From positions 1 to 64,000 of the forward strand of contig CAMSZT010000018.1 in the NCBI GenBank assembly GCA_947066815.1: a stretch of 64,000 nucleotides of DNA, in the 5' to 3' direction. The DNA comes from an uncultured Lachnotalea sp. GTDB taxonomy: Bacteria; Bacillota; Clostridia; Lachnospirales; Lachnospiraceae. Both the position numbers and the translations under genes were made by a program. Positions within the stretch are counted from its first letter, which is position 1, and every line of letters begins with the position of its first letter. Positions 39,832 through 49,020 of this stretch are shown here, piece by piece. The notes under the pieces are model-generated. The model had not been told where the DNA came from. It saw only the letters and a program-made list of their open reading frames with translations, and searched no databases.

Positions 39832-41187
39832 ATGGAACAAACGACAAAAAGAAGCAGTTTCTCCGGAAAGCTGGGATTCGTCCTGGCCGCTTCCGGTTCT
39901 GCGGTAGGACTCGGAAACATCTGGCGGTTCCCCTATCTGGCGGCCAAGTACGGCGGAGGGATCTTCCTTCTGGTCTATCTGATCCTGGCCGTCACCTTCG
40001 GCTTCGCCCTGATGGTGGCGGAGAGCGCCATCGGCAGGAAGACCAGGCAGAGCGCCATCCACGCTTACGGCGTCCTTGACAAGCGGTTCCGCTTCCTGGG
40101 GCCTCTGGCCTCCCTGGTGCCCATCATCATCACGCCTTACTACTGCGTGATCGGCGGATGGGTCATCAAATACCTGGCCGTCTACGGGACCGGCGGCGGC
40201 GCGGCCCTGGCAGGCGACAACTACTTCAGCGAGTTCATCTCGTCCACCTCGCCCATGGTATGGTTCATCGTCTTCGTGGCCATCACCGTGATCATCGTCA
40301 TGACCGGCGTGGAAAAGGGCGTGGAGAAGGTCAGCAAGGTCATGATGCCCCTGCTGGTGCTGCTCTCCTTAGGCATCGCCGTCTACTGCCTGACCTTGCC
40401 CGGAGCCATGGAAGGCGTCATCTACTACCTGAAGCCGGACTTCAGTAAGTTCTCCGCGACTACGATCCTGGCTGCCATGGGACAGCTGTTCTACTCCATG
40501 TCCCTTGCCATGGGCATCATGATCACCTACGGCTCCTACATGAAGAAGGATTCCCATCTGACGGCCTCCGTCCATCAGATCGAGATCTTTGACACGGGCA
40601 TCGCATTCCTGGCCGGCCTGATGGTCATCCCCGCCGTGTTCTCTTTCAGCGGCGGCGCCAACGTCAATGCGGGACCCGGCCTCATGTTCATGACGCTCCC
40701 GAAGGTGTTCGGAAGCATTGCGGTCACCAATATCATCGGGACCCTGTTCTTCCTGCTTGTGCTGTTTGCGGCACTCACCTCCGCCATCTCCCTGACGGAG
40801 ACGGTGGTTTCCATCCTCTGTGATAAGACGGGGATGAAGCGGATGACCAGCTGCATCGCGACGGCGGTGATCATCATCGCCCTTGGAAGCCTGTCGGCCC
40901 TCGGCTACGGCGCTCTCGCCCAGGTGCAGATCATCGGTATGGCATTCCTGGATTTCTTTGATTTCGTGAGCAACAGCGTCCTCATGCCCATCGTGGCGTT
41001 CCTGACCTGCATCCTGATCGGCTATATCGTGAAGCCCCAAACTGTCATCGAGGAGGCAGAGGCGGAGGGAGCATCCTTCAAAGGAAAGGGCCTGTTCATC
41101 TTCGTGATCAAATACCTCGCGCCCATCTGCATCGTGGCGATCCTCATAAGCTCTGTCTTAAGCGCTTTCGGCATCATCAGCATCTGA
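39832..41187 (+). CDS. Sodium-dependent neurotransmitter:sodium symporter (NSS) family transporter
   Basis: GFVLAASGSAVGLGNIWRFPYLAAKYGGGIFLLVY signature. Confidence 0.96.
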   Translation: MEQTTKRSSFSGKLGFVLAASGSAVGLGNIWRFPYLAAKYGGGIFLLVYLILAVTFGFALMVAESAIGRKTRQSAIHAYGVLDKRFRFLGPLASLVPIIITPYYCVIGGWVIKYLAVYGTGGGAALAGDNYFSEFISSTSPMVWFIVFVAITVIIVMTGVEKGVEKVSKVMMPLLVLLSLGIAVYCLTLPGAMEGVIYYLKPDFSKFSATTILAAMGQLFYSMSLAMGIMITYGSYMKKDSHLTASVHQIEIFDTGIAFLAGLMVIPAVFSFSGGANVNAGPGLMFMTLPKVFGSIAVTNIIGTLFFLLVLFAALTSAISLTETVVSILCDKTGMKRMTSCIATAVIIIALGSLSALGYGALAQVQIIGMAFLDFFDFVSNSVLMPIVAFLTCILIGYIVKPQTVIEEAEAEGASFKGKGLFIFVIKYLAPICIVAILISSVLSAFGIISI

Positions 41188-41206
41188 CGACACACGACAA
41201 CCTGGT

Positions 41207-41246
41207 ACTGCCCGGCTGGCCAGATTCCTCCCGGGCAGTTCTTTTT
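41207..41246 (+). terminator. Rho-independent terminator of the NSS transporter gene
   Basis: ACTGCCCGG...CCGGGCAGT followed by TCTTTTT. Confidence 0.75.
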
Positions 41247-41286
41247 CAAAGCCATTATAATATACTTAAACCAGAATACTTAAAAT

Positions 41287-41964
41287 ATGAAGAAACTGTT
41301 ATCGCGCCTTCCCCTTGACGGACTGATCCCGCTGTTATCCTGCTTTCTGATCAACGACTTCGTCTACTTCATCCTGCGGATGTTCCTGGAAGGGGCGCAC
41401 CACTACGACCTCACGACACCCCTGGACCGGATGATCCCTTTCCGCCCCGCATGGGTCAGCATTTATTTCATCTGTTACCTGTTCTGGGTGGTAAACTACC
41501 TTCTGATCGCAGGACTCGGGAAAGAGCATCTGTACCGCTTCGTGACGGCAGACATCCTCTCCCGCCTCGTCTGCGGGATCTTCTTCGTACTGCTTCCGAC
41601 CACCAACGTGAGGCCGGAGGTTGTCGGAGACGGAATCTGGGAGGAGATCATGCGCTGGCTCTACGCCATCGACGCTCCCACCAACCTGTTCCCGTCCATC
41701 CACTGCCTCACCAGCTGGTTCTGCTATGTGGGCATCCGCGGGCAGAGCCGCATCCCCAAATGGTATCAGGTCTTTTCCCTGATCTTCACCGTTTTGATCT
41801 GCCTGTCCACCCAGTTTACCAAGCAGCACTATCTGGTGGATGTGGCCGGCGGCATCGGTCTGGCACAGCTTTGCTATTCGCTGTCCTGGAGATACGACTG
41901 GTACAGGCCGATCATGGGATTTTTTGAAGCCGTCAACAATAAAGTCTGGAGACATCTGTCGTAA
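41287..41964 (+). CDS. PAP2-family phosphatase-like membrane protein
   Basis: PSIHCLTSWFCYVG and KQHYLVDVAGGI motifs of membrane PAP2 enzymes. Confidence 0.85.
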   Translation: MKKLLSRLPLDGLIPLLSCFLINDFVYFILRMFLEGAHHYDLTTPLDRMIPFRPAWVSIYFICYLFWVVNYLLIAGLGKEHLYRFVTADILSRLVCGIFFVLLPTTNVRPEVVGDGIWEEIMRWLYAIDAPTNLFPSIHCLTSWFCYVGIRGQSRIPKWYQVFSLIFTVLICLSTQFTKQHYLVDVAGGIGLAQLCYSLSWRYDWYRPIMGFFEAVNNKVWRHLS

Positions 41965-42021
41965 ACGGCGGGCAGTCTGCCCTTTGCGGCAAAAGATACT
42001 TGACACAAACAGGAAGGACTT

Positions 42022-43077
42022 ATGGGAAGTAAAAAAAAGAATCTGTTAAACCTGGCATTTCTGCTCACGGTCTTTTCTCTGACCATCTGGGCAGTGTTCC
42101 GCGGGGAGGACCTGCATCTGGTCTTCTCCTATGTCAAAACTGCAAATCCTGTATTTCTCCTTTTGGGAGTGGTATGCGTGGTGACCTTCATCCTGGGAGA
42201 ATCCGTGATCATCTGCTACCTGCTCCGGGTCCTCGGGTACAAGGTCCGGGCCGCCAGATGCTATCTCTATTCTTTCGTCGGATTTTTCTTCAGCTGTATC
42301 ACCCCCTCGGCAACAGGAGGACAGCCCGCCCAGGTTTATTACATGAAAAAAGACCATATTCCCATACCGGAATCCACCCTGGTCCTGATGATCGTCACGA
42401 TCACCTACAAGCTGGTGCTGGTGGTCCTCGGAGCCCTGGTCCTTCTCCTTCGTCCCGAACGGGTCATGCACTACCTGGAGCCGGTCCTCTTCTGGATGTA
42501 CCTGGGTCTGGCCCTGAACGTATTCTGCGTCGTTTTTATGATGATCCTGGTGTTCCACCCGAAGCTGGCCAAGTGGATCATGGTGAAGGGGCTTAAGCTC
42601 CTGGAGCATCTCCATCTGCTCCGGAAAAAGGGAAAACGGCTCAAAAAGCTGGAAGCCTCCATGGACGATTACCATGCGGCCGGAGAATTCTACTGGAAGC
42701 ACAAGGCGGTGGTCATCCGTGCCTTCCTGATCACCGTAGTCCAGAGACTTCTGCTCTTTTTCGTCACCTGGCTCACCTACAGGGCCTTCGGCCTTTCCGG
42801 CGAGAACCTGGCCACCATTGTCTGTCTGCAGGGCATGATCTCCCTGGCGGTGGATATGCTCCCCCTCCCGGGGGGAATGGGGATCAGCGAAAAATTATTT
42901 TTATCCATTTTCGCTCCCATCTTCGGCCCCACTCTGCTGCTGCCTGCCATGATCATAAGCCGCGGGATCAGTTACTATTCCCAGCTCACCATCAGCGCAG
43001 TCATGACCGTGGCCGCACACTTTATCATAGGAAAAAATCATTCAAAAGACTCAAACTCAGGAGGCCAAGCAACATGA
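42022..43077 (+). CDS. Lysylphosphatidylglycerol synthase TM-region (UPF0104) flippase-like protein
   Basis: Multi-TM; ITPSATGGQPAQVYYMKK and LPLPGGMGISEKLF motifs. Confidence 0.85.
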   Translation: MGSKKKNLLNLAFLLTVFSLTIWAVFRGEDLHLVFSYVKTANPVFLLLGVVCVVTFILGESVIICYLLRVLGYKVRAARCYLYSFVGFFFSCITPSATGGQPAQVYYMKKDHIPIPESTLVLMIVTITYKLVLVVLGALVLLLRPERVMHYLEPVLFWMYLGLALNVFCVVFMMILVFHPKLAKWIMVKGLKLLEHLHLLRKKGKRLKKLEASMDDYHAAGEFYWKHKAVVIRAFLITVVQRLLLFFVTWLTYRAFGLSGENLATIVCLQGMISLAVDMLPLPGGMGISEKLFLSIFAPIFGPTLLLPAMIISRGISYYSQLTISAVMTVAAHFIIGKNHSKDSNSGGQAT

Positions 43078-43757
43078 TTGGATTTTACAACTACACCGTG
43101 GTCCTTACCTATGTAAGCCTTATCTCTTCCGTGTTCGGAATGACCCAGGCGATCCACGGGCACTTTAAGACCGCCATCTTCTGCCTGGCTCTCTCGGGCT
43201 TATGCGACATGTTCGACGGCAAGATCGCCCGCACCAAGAAGGACCGCACCGAGGACGAGAAAGCGTTCGGGATCCAGATCGACTCCCTCTGCGACATGGT
43301 CTGTTTCGGCGCCTTCCCCGCCCTGATCTGCTATCTCCTGGGCGTCCGGGGTATTCTGGGCCTGCTCATCATTTCCATCTACTGCGTCTGCTCCGTCGTC
43401 CGTCTTGCCTTCTTCAACGTACTGGAGGGAAAAAGGCAGCAGACGGAAGGCGGCGCTAACCACTACTATCACGGGCTTCCCATCACCTCCATGTCGGTAG
43501 TCCTGCCCCTGATCTTCATGACCCAGTTCTTCCTGCCGGACTTTGTATTCCTGGTCTTATTACATATCGTCCTCCTGGTGGTCGGGATCCTGTTCGTGGT
43601 GGATTTCCGCTTCCGAAAACCAAATAACAGGACTCTGGCCGTGCTTGTATCCGTCGTGGCGGCCGCCCTGGCAGCTCTGGTGATCTACAGTACCTTCCGG
43701 GTCCCGAGGCAGTCCCAGGACAGCAGCCCCATCATCGACAAGATCTTCGAGGAGTGA
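43074..43757 (+). CDS. pssA: CDP-diacylglycerol--serine O-phosphatidyltransferase
   Basis: CDP-alcohol phosphatidyltransferase motif DMFDGKIARTKKDRTEDEKAFGIQIDSLCDMV. Confidence 0.9.
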   Translation: MIGFYNYTVVLTYVSLISSVFGMTQAIHGHFKTAIFCLALSGLCDMFDGKIARTKKDRTEDEKAFGIQIDSLCDMVCFGAFPALICYLLGVRGILGLLIISIYCVCSVVRLAFFNVLEGKRQQTEGGANHYYHGLPITSMSVVLPLIFMTQFFLPDFVFLVLLHIVLLVVGILFVVDFRFRKPNNRTLAVLVSVVAAALAALVIYSTFRVPRQSQDSSPIIDKIFEE

Positions 43758-43771
43758 CGGAGGGTAGATTG

Positions 43772-44653
43772 ATGATTTACAGATTGCGGAATGGAAATGA
43801 GATTCGAGGCAATGAATGGCAGGACCGGTTTTTATCGCTCCTCTATGGCACGCTTCCCGGGCGGACGGCGGTGCGGCTCCTGATCCGGCCCACGGTCTCC
43901 AGGATCGGCGGCGCCTTTTTGGGAAGTCCCCTCTCCCGCCCCCTGATCCGCCCCTTTGTGAAAAAAAATCACATCGATCTCAGTCTGTTCAAGCCGGAAC
44001 GATACTCGTCCTACAACGCTTTTTTCACCAGAAAGATCCGGGACGGCCTGCGTCCCTTCGACGCAGACCCCTCCCGTCTGGCCAGCCCCTGCGACGCAAA
44101 GCTTACGGTCTTTCCCATTTCGGAGGACGGACAGTTCCTGATCAAGCAGACGCCTTACACGGCAAAAAGCCTTTTGAGGGACGGCAGGCTGGCCGGCCGC
44201 TACTATGGCGGGCAGGCCCTCATCTTTCGCCTGACAGTGGACGACTACCATCACTACTTCTATCCCGACGACGGGAGGAAAAGCCCGAACCGGGTCATTC
44301 CCGGCGTCCTCCACACGGTAAATCCCGCCGCAAACGATGTCTTTCCCATCTACAAAGAAAATTCCAGACAGTACTGTCTCATAAAGACTTCCGCCTTCGG
44401 CACGGTCCTTATGATGGAGGTGGGCGCCCTGATGGTGGGAAAGATCAAAAACCGCCATCCGGAGGCCATGGCCGTATCCCGCGGAATGGAAAAAGGATAC
44501 TTTGAATTCGGCGGCTCCACCGTGATCCTTCTCCTGGAACCGGACGCGGCAGTCCTTGACAGTGACATTCTGGCAAACAGCCGTGAGGGGGTCGAGACTG
44601 TCGTGAAGGCCGGGGAGGGGATAGGATGTTCATTATTGACGAGGAGAGGGTGA
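43772..44653 (+). CDS. psd: Phosphatidylserine decarboxylase
   Basis: YFEFGGSTVILLLEP processing motif; 3' of pssA. Confidence 0.9.
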   Translation: MIYRLRNGNEIRGNEWQDRFLSLLYGTLPGRTAVRLLIRPTVSRIGGAFLGSPLSRPLIRPFVKKNHIDLSLFKPERYSSYNAFFTRKIRDGLRPFDADPSRLASPCDAKLTVFPISEDGQFLIKQTPYTAKSLLRDGRLAGRYYGGQALIFRLTVDDYHHYFYPDDGRKSPNRVIPGVLHTVNPAANDVFPIYKENSRQYCLIKTSAFGTVLMMEVGALMVGKIKNRHPEAMAVSRGMEKGYFEFGGSTVILLLEPDAAVLDSDILANSREGVETVVKAGEGIGCSLLTRRG

Positions 44654-44800
44654 CAGGATGCTTTCCATCGCAGACACGGCGGCAAAAACCGCCGCCTACC
44701 GTCTGCTCACGGAAACACCTGTCACCCTCTCCTCTGACTTTTCACAGACACGGCAGTGCCTATCGTCTGCTCATGGAAACATCTGGCTCCTTCTCCTCTG
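44641..44800. repeat. Two tandem related hairpin modules (units 44671-44736 and 44745-44800) with a perfect 17-bp outer inverted repeat
   Basis: GAGGAGAGGGTGACAGG (44641-44657) / CCTGTCACCCTCTCCTC (44718-44734); both units contain CAGACACGGC...CCTAYCGTCTGCTCAYGGAAACAYCTG. Confidence 0.8.
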
Positions 44801-44813
44801 TTTATTTTATATT

Positions 44814-47800
44814 TTATGCAGTCTGCTCCCTCAGTACTTTGCTCAGGGTCGCAAGAAGCTTCTCCACGTCGATGGGCTTGGCGATATGGCCGTTCATCCC
44901 GCAAGCCAGGGCCGCCCGTCTGTCCTCCTCAAACGCATTGGCCGTCATAGCCAGGATCGGCACACTGGCCAGTTCTCTGTTTTTCAGATCCCGGATAAGT
45001 CTGGCCGCCTCATGACCGTTCATCACCGGCATCTGGACATCCATCAGTACCAGCTGATAATAACCAGGCTCGGAAACGCTTATCATCTCTACGGCTTCCT
45101 TTCCGTTCCCCACCACATCCACGGTAAAGCCTGCATCTGTCAGGATCTCCGACGCGATCTCCTGGTTCAGTTCATTGTCCTCCGCCAGAAGGATCCGCCC
45201 GGCCCGGATCTTCTCCATCCCCTCTCTGGCCTTCTCCTTGATCCCCTCCTCCCCATTGACAATGGAATAAAGACAGCTCCGAAGTTCCGACAAAAACAGC
45301 GGCTTGCTGCAGAATGCGGTGACGCCGGCTTCCTTTGCCTCCTCCTCGATATCCGTCCAGTCATAGGCTGTCAGGACGATCACCGGCACATCCTCTTTCA
45401 TTTCCTTCCGGATCCGTCTCGTGACCTCGATCCCGTTCATATCCGGCAGGAACCAGTCAATGATGCAGACCTTGTATCCGTCTCCCCGCATCAGCGCCTG
45501 CTGGGCACGGAGGAGCGCCTCTTTTCCGGACATGGTCCACTCCGCCCGCATCCCGATCTGCCCCAGCATATACGACACACTGTCACAGGTATTGAAATCG
45601 TCGTCCACCACCAGCGCCCGGCAGTTTTTGAGCTCCGGAATGTCCATCGGTTCCTTTTCCGACAGATCCAGACGGAACGTAAAGGAGACCAAAAACTCCG
45701 TCCCGACTCCCTCCCTGCTCTTCACCTCGATGGTTCCATTCATCATGTCCACGATGTTTTTTGTGATGGCCATCCCGAGACCGGTACCCTGGATCCCGCT
45801 GATGGTCGTATTCTTCTCCCGCTCAAAAGGCTCGAAAATATGGGAAATGAACTCCTCGCTCATGCCGATCCCCGTATCCCGGATATGGAACTCATAATTG
45901 GCATATCCCTCGGGCGCCCCGGCCTTCTCGATGATCCGCATAGTGATGATCCCGCCCACACCGGTATATTTGATGGCGTTGCCCAGCAGGTTTAACAGCA
46001 CCTGATTCAGCCGGAGCTTGTCGCAGTAGATCTCTTCGTCAAATACATCCACCGTGTCAATATAAAACTCCAGCTGTTTGGCATGGATATCCGCCTGCAC
46101 GATATTTCGGAGCCCGTGGAGGATATCCGGCAGACAGCATGGCTTTTCCTCCAGGTGCATCTTTCCGCTCTCGATCCGGCTCATATCCAGCACGTCGTTG
46201 ATAAGGCTCAGCAGATGATTTCCGGATGTCATGATCTTCTTCAGATACTCCTTCACCTGCTCCTGGCGCTCGATATGGGTAAGCGCCAGCGCCGTAAAGC
46301 CAACGATAGCATTCATGGGCGTGCGGATATCATGGGACATATTGGAAAGGAATGCACTCTTGGCCTTGTTCGCCCGGTTGGCCTGCATCAGCGCATTCTC
46401 CAAAAGGTTCTTCTGTTCCATCTCATTGCGGATTTCCTCGTCCACACTGCGGAAGCCCAGCACGATCCCTCTGTTCTCCGTCCACTCCCCCGCGCGTACC
46501 ACCTTGATCTGAAAATATCTCACATCTTCATTCTTTACGGTACGATAATTCTTATAGCACAGTCTCTCCTGGGCCAGCTCCCGCTTTAAGCCCTCCCGGC
46601 AGATAAATTCCCGGACCTCGTCCCGGTCGTCCTCATGGACAAACGCCTCTATGTAACGCTCCATGCTCTCTTCCAGGGAGAGTTCCCCCGCGAAGATCTC
46701 CTCCAGAAGGCCGTCGCCGTCCTCCTCATGGCGGATCCGGTTCCCCATCCCCGTATCCAGGTCAAAACAGCAGACCAGAGTATAATCAATGCTCAGGGCA
46801 TGGACCAACTCCATCTGCCGTCTCTCATGCTCCTTCTCCTGCAGCTTCTGGGCCGTACAATCCAAGAGGAACCGCTGATAAAACCGTTCCCCGTCCTCCT
46901 CCATAAGCTTGATGTTTCCCATCACATGCAGGATGTCCCCGTTCTTATGCTGAACACGGTATTCTATGCTTACACTGTCGCCTTCTCTCTGAAGCTCCGT
47001 GATCGCCTTCCTGAGATGCGGCTTATCCTCATCCAGAACAGAGTTCGCCACCATGGCAAATCCGTCCTCCTCCAGCTCCTCCTGGGATCCATAGCCTAAG
47101 ATCTCAAGAGCCGCCCGGTTGACGCTCAAGATCCGGGATCCGTCCATGGTATGGCACATCACGCCGCAGTCCATGGTCGTAAAGATCGCCTCCAGGGTAC
47201 GGTTTTTCTGCATGATCTCCTGCTCGTAGGCCCGCTCCTGAGTCACGTCGATGGCCACGCCCACCGTGCCCATCACACTTCCGTCCAGATCATAGAGGGG
47301 AGACTTATAGGTAGTCAGAAGCTTTGTCCCGTCCCCGGTCTGGACACACTCCTCCGATATGCAGGTCTCCTGCTTCGTCATCACGATCCGTTCCGACTCG
47401 ATACAGGCCGGATCGTCCTCCTCCACGTCCCAGATATAAGCGTGGCCGCGGCCCTCCACCTGCTCCTTCGTCTTGCTCACAGTCCTGCAGAAGCTGTCGT
47501 TGACCTTCTCATGGATGCCGTCCTTGTCCTTATACCAGATCAGGTTGGGAATATTGTTGATGGTGGCCTCCAAGTAATGGCTGGTCTGCCAGGCATCCTT
47601 TTTCTCCCTGCAGGCCCTCTGCCACCGCAAAAAACGAAATCGGATCTCGTCATCCGTCATGGGAAGCTTCCAGATATCCGCGATCTCTGCCAGAAGCGCT
47701 CCTGCCTCATCCGCCGACCACACCGGCCACCGGGAGGACGCTTCGTCCGTCAGCAGGATGAGCTCCGCATCCCGGCGCTTTCCTGACGCCAGCTTCCAAA

Positions 47801-47990
47801 GCTCCCTGTCCGCTCCCTCTCCCTGCAGATTCGCAAAGATCACATCAGCCGACGACAAAAACGCCTCGTCCGCCCTTTCACTCCAAACAAACTCGTGGGT
47901 AAAATGCGCAGACGGAGCGGTCTCCTTTATCACTTCAAATGCCCTGCAGTGCTGTCCGGCAAAATAGAAATGCAGATGACAATGATACAT
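44814..47990 (-). CDS. Hybrid sensor histidine kinase with PAS domains and two C-terminal receiver domains
   Basis: LSNMSHDIRTPMNAIVGF H-box, ATPase GTGLGMAI, receiver regions CIIDWFLPDMNG and LVLMDVQMPVMNG. Confidence 0.95.
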   Translation of the reverse strand: MYHCHLHFYFAGQHCRAFEVIKETAPSAHFTHEFVWSERADEAFLSSADVIFANLQGEGADRELWKLASGKRRDAELILLTDEASSRWPVWSADEAGALLAEIADIWKLPMTDDEIRFRFLRWQRACREKKDAWQTSHYLEATINNIPNLIWYKDKDGIHEKVNDSFCRTVSKTKEQVEGRGHAYIWDVEEDDPACIESERIVMTKQETCISEECVQTGDGTKLLTTYKSPLYDLDGSVMGTVGVAIDVTQERAYEQEIMQKNRTLEAIFTTMDCGVMCHTMDGSRILSVNRAALEILGYGSQEELEEDGFAMVANSVLDEDKPHLRKAITELQREGDSVSIEYRVQHKNGDILHVMGNIKLMEEDGERFYQRFLLDCTAQKLQEKEHERRQMELVHALSIDYTLVCCFDLDTGMGNRIRHEEDGDGLLEEIFAGELSLEESMERYIEAFVHEDDRDEVREFICREGLKRELAQERLCYKNYRTVKNEDVRYFQIKVVRAGEWTENRGIVLGFRSVDEEIRNEMEQKNLLENALMQANRANKAKSAFLSNMSHDIRTPMNAIVGFTALALTHIERQEQVKEYLKKIMTSGNHLLSLINDVLDMSRIESGKMHLEEKPCCLPDILHGLRNIVQADIHAKQLEFYIDTVDVFDEEIYCDKLRLNQVLLNLLGNAIKYTGVGGIITMRIIEKAGAPEGYANYEFHIRDTGIGMSEEFISHIFEPFEREKNTTISGIQGTGLGMAITKNIVDMMNGTIEVKSREGVGTEFLVSFTFRLDLSEKEPMDIPELKNCRALVVDDDFNTCDSVSYMLGQIGMRAEWTMSGKEALLRAQQALMRGDGYKVCIIDWFLPDMNGIEVTRRIRKEMKEDVPVIVLTAYDWTDIEEEAKEAGVTAFCSKPLFLSELRSCLYSIVNGEEGIKEKAREGMEKIRAGRILLAEDNELNQEIASEILTDAGFTVDVVGNGKEAVEMISVSEPGYYQLVLMDVQMPVMNGHEAARLIRDLKNRELASVPILAMTANAFEEDRRAALACGMNGHIAKPIDVEKLLATLSKVLREQTA

Positions 47991-48054
47991 TTCTCTTTCC
48001 TCCCATGCATGTAAATGACTCTATATGCTATTTTAGCAATCATACAGGGGGATG

Positions 48055-49020
48055 TCAATGAAAGAATTCGGCGCTGTCCCCCTCATGTCTTAAACAGGAG
48101 GAAAAATACTGCCCGATCCTGGCGATCAGCGCAAGTACATCTGCTTTCATCTCCTCCGGAAAGGAAGTAAGTACAGGCGCCGTCTCAAAACTCAGCGTTC
48201 CACTGAACCGTATGTCCTTTAATCCCCGCAAAAATCCGGCCCAGTCCGTCGAGGGCCGGTTCTCCCTGGTCCTTGTGAATGTAAACGGGATCTGATGCAG
48301 ATCAGAAATACCGTCATTATCATGGATATGTAAAACCTTGACCCTCGCTCCGAGAGTCGTAAGAAACTGTTCAAAATCCAGCCCTACCAGATTGGCATGT
48401 CCCGTATCAAAACAGAAGCCGAGGACCTCGGCCCGATATTTTTCATTCATCCGGTCGATCCGGCCTGCCGCCTTTTTCGCATCACAGCAAGGCCCCTCTG
48501 TGAGACGGCCTCCGGTCCCGTCATAAAGGTTTTCAATACACAGGGTAATCCCCATCTCCTTCGCCTCAGGCGCCAGAAAATCCAAAAATCCCTCCGTCTG
48601 TTTCCATTCCTGCTCCTCGTTTCCCAGGAAATAAGCCAGCTTGAGCCCGTGCACTACAAGATACGGACAGCCAAAAAAAGCACAGACCTCCAGACTCTTT
48701 TTGGCTACCGTCTTTCGGAGATACTCATTGAGCTCCGGACTTCCCTTCGGCACATAGACCGGATATGGCATGTGCATCTGGTTCACTGTGATCCCTGCTG
48801 CTGCCGCCGCGTATTTATGAGGAGTGAAGAAGGCCTCCAGCTCCGAAATGCTCCTGTCAAAAAAAGTATTGATCTTTCCCTGATAGACCGCCTCATTTTG
48901 AAGATACCCGTTCAGGCTGAAATCCGCACAGGAAAAGCCTGTGCGCGCAAGCAGCGCAAAGCCCTCCTCCGGATGGCTGTCAGTCACTGCGTTTTTTGTC
49001 TGGACTCCGATCTGCAACAT
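48055..49020 (-). CDS. Sugar phosphate isomerase/epimerase-like TIM barrel protein
   Basis: MLQIGVQTKNAVTD..., ENLYDGTGGRLTEGPCCDA, GFCFDTGHANLVG typical of AP_endonuc_2-fold proteins. Confidence 0.8.
   Translation of the reverse strand: MLQIGVQTKNAVTDSHPEEGFALLARTGFSCADFSLNGYLQNEAVYQGKINTFFDRSISELEAFFTPHKYAAAAAGITVNQMHMPYPVYVPKGSPELNEYLRKTVAKKSLEVCAFFGCPYLVVHGLKLAYFLGNEEQEWKQTEGFLDFLAPEAKEMGITLCIENLYDGTGGRLTEGPCCDAKKAAGRIDRMNEKYRAEVLGFCFDTGHANLVGLDFEQFLTTLGARVKVLHIHDNDGISDLHQIPFTFTRTRENRPSTDWAGFLRGLKDIRFSGTLSFETAPVLTSFPEEMKADVLALIARIGQYFSSCLRHEGDSAEFFH

Noticed and set aside
43772-43815. CAGATTGCGGAATGGAAATGAGATTCG in psd resembling the R1 left end
   Set aside because: It lies in the psd coding start and has no inverted partner or core; likely coincidence.
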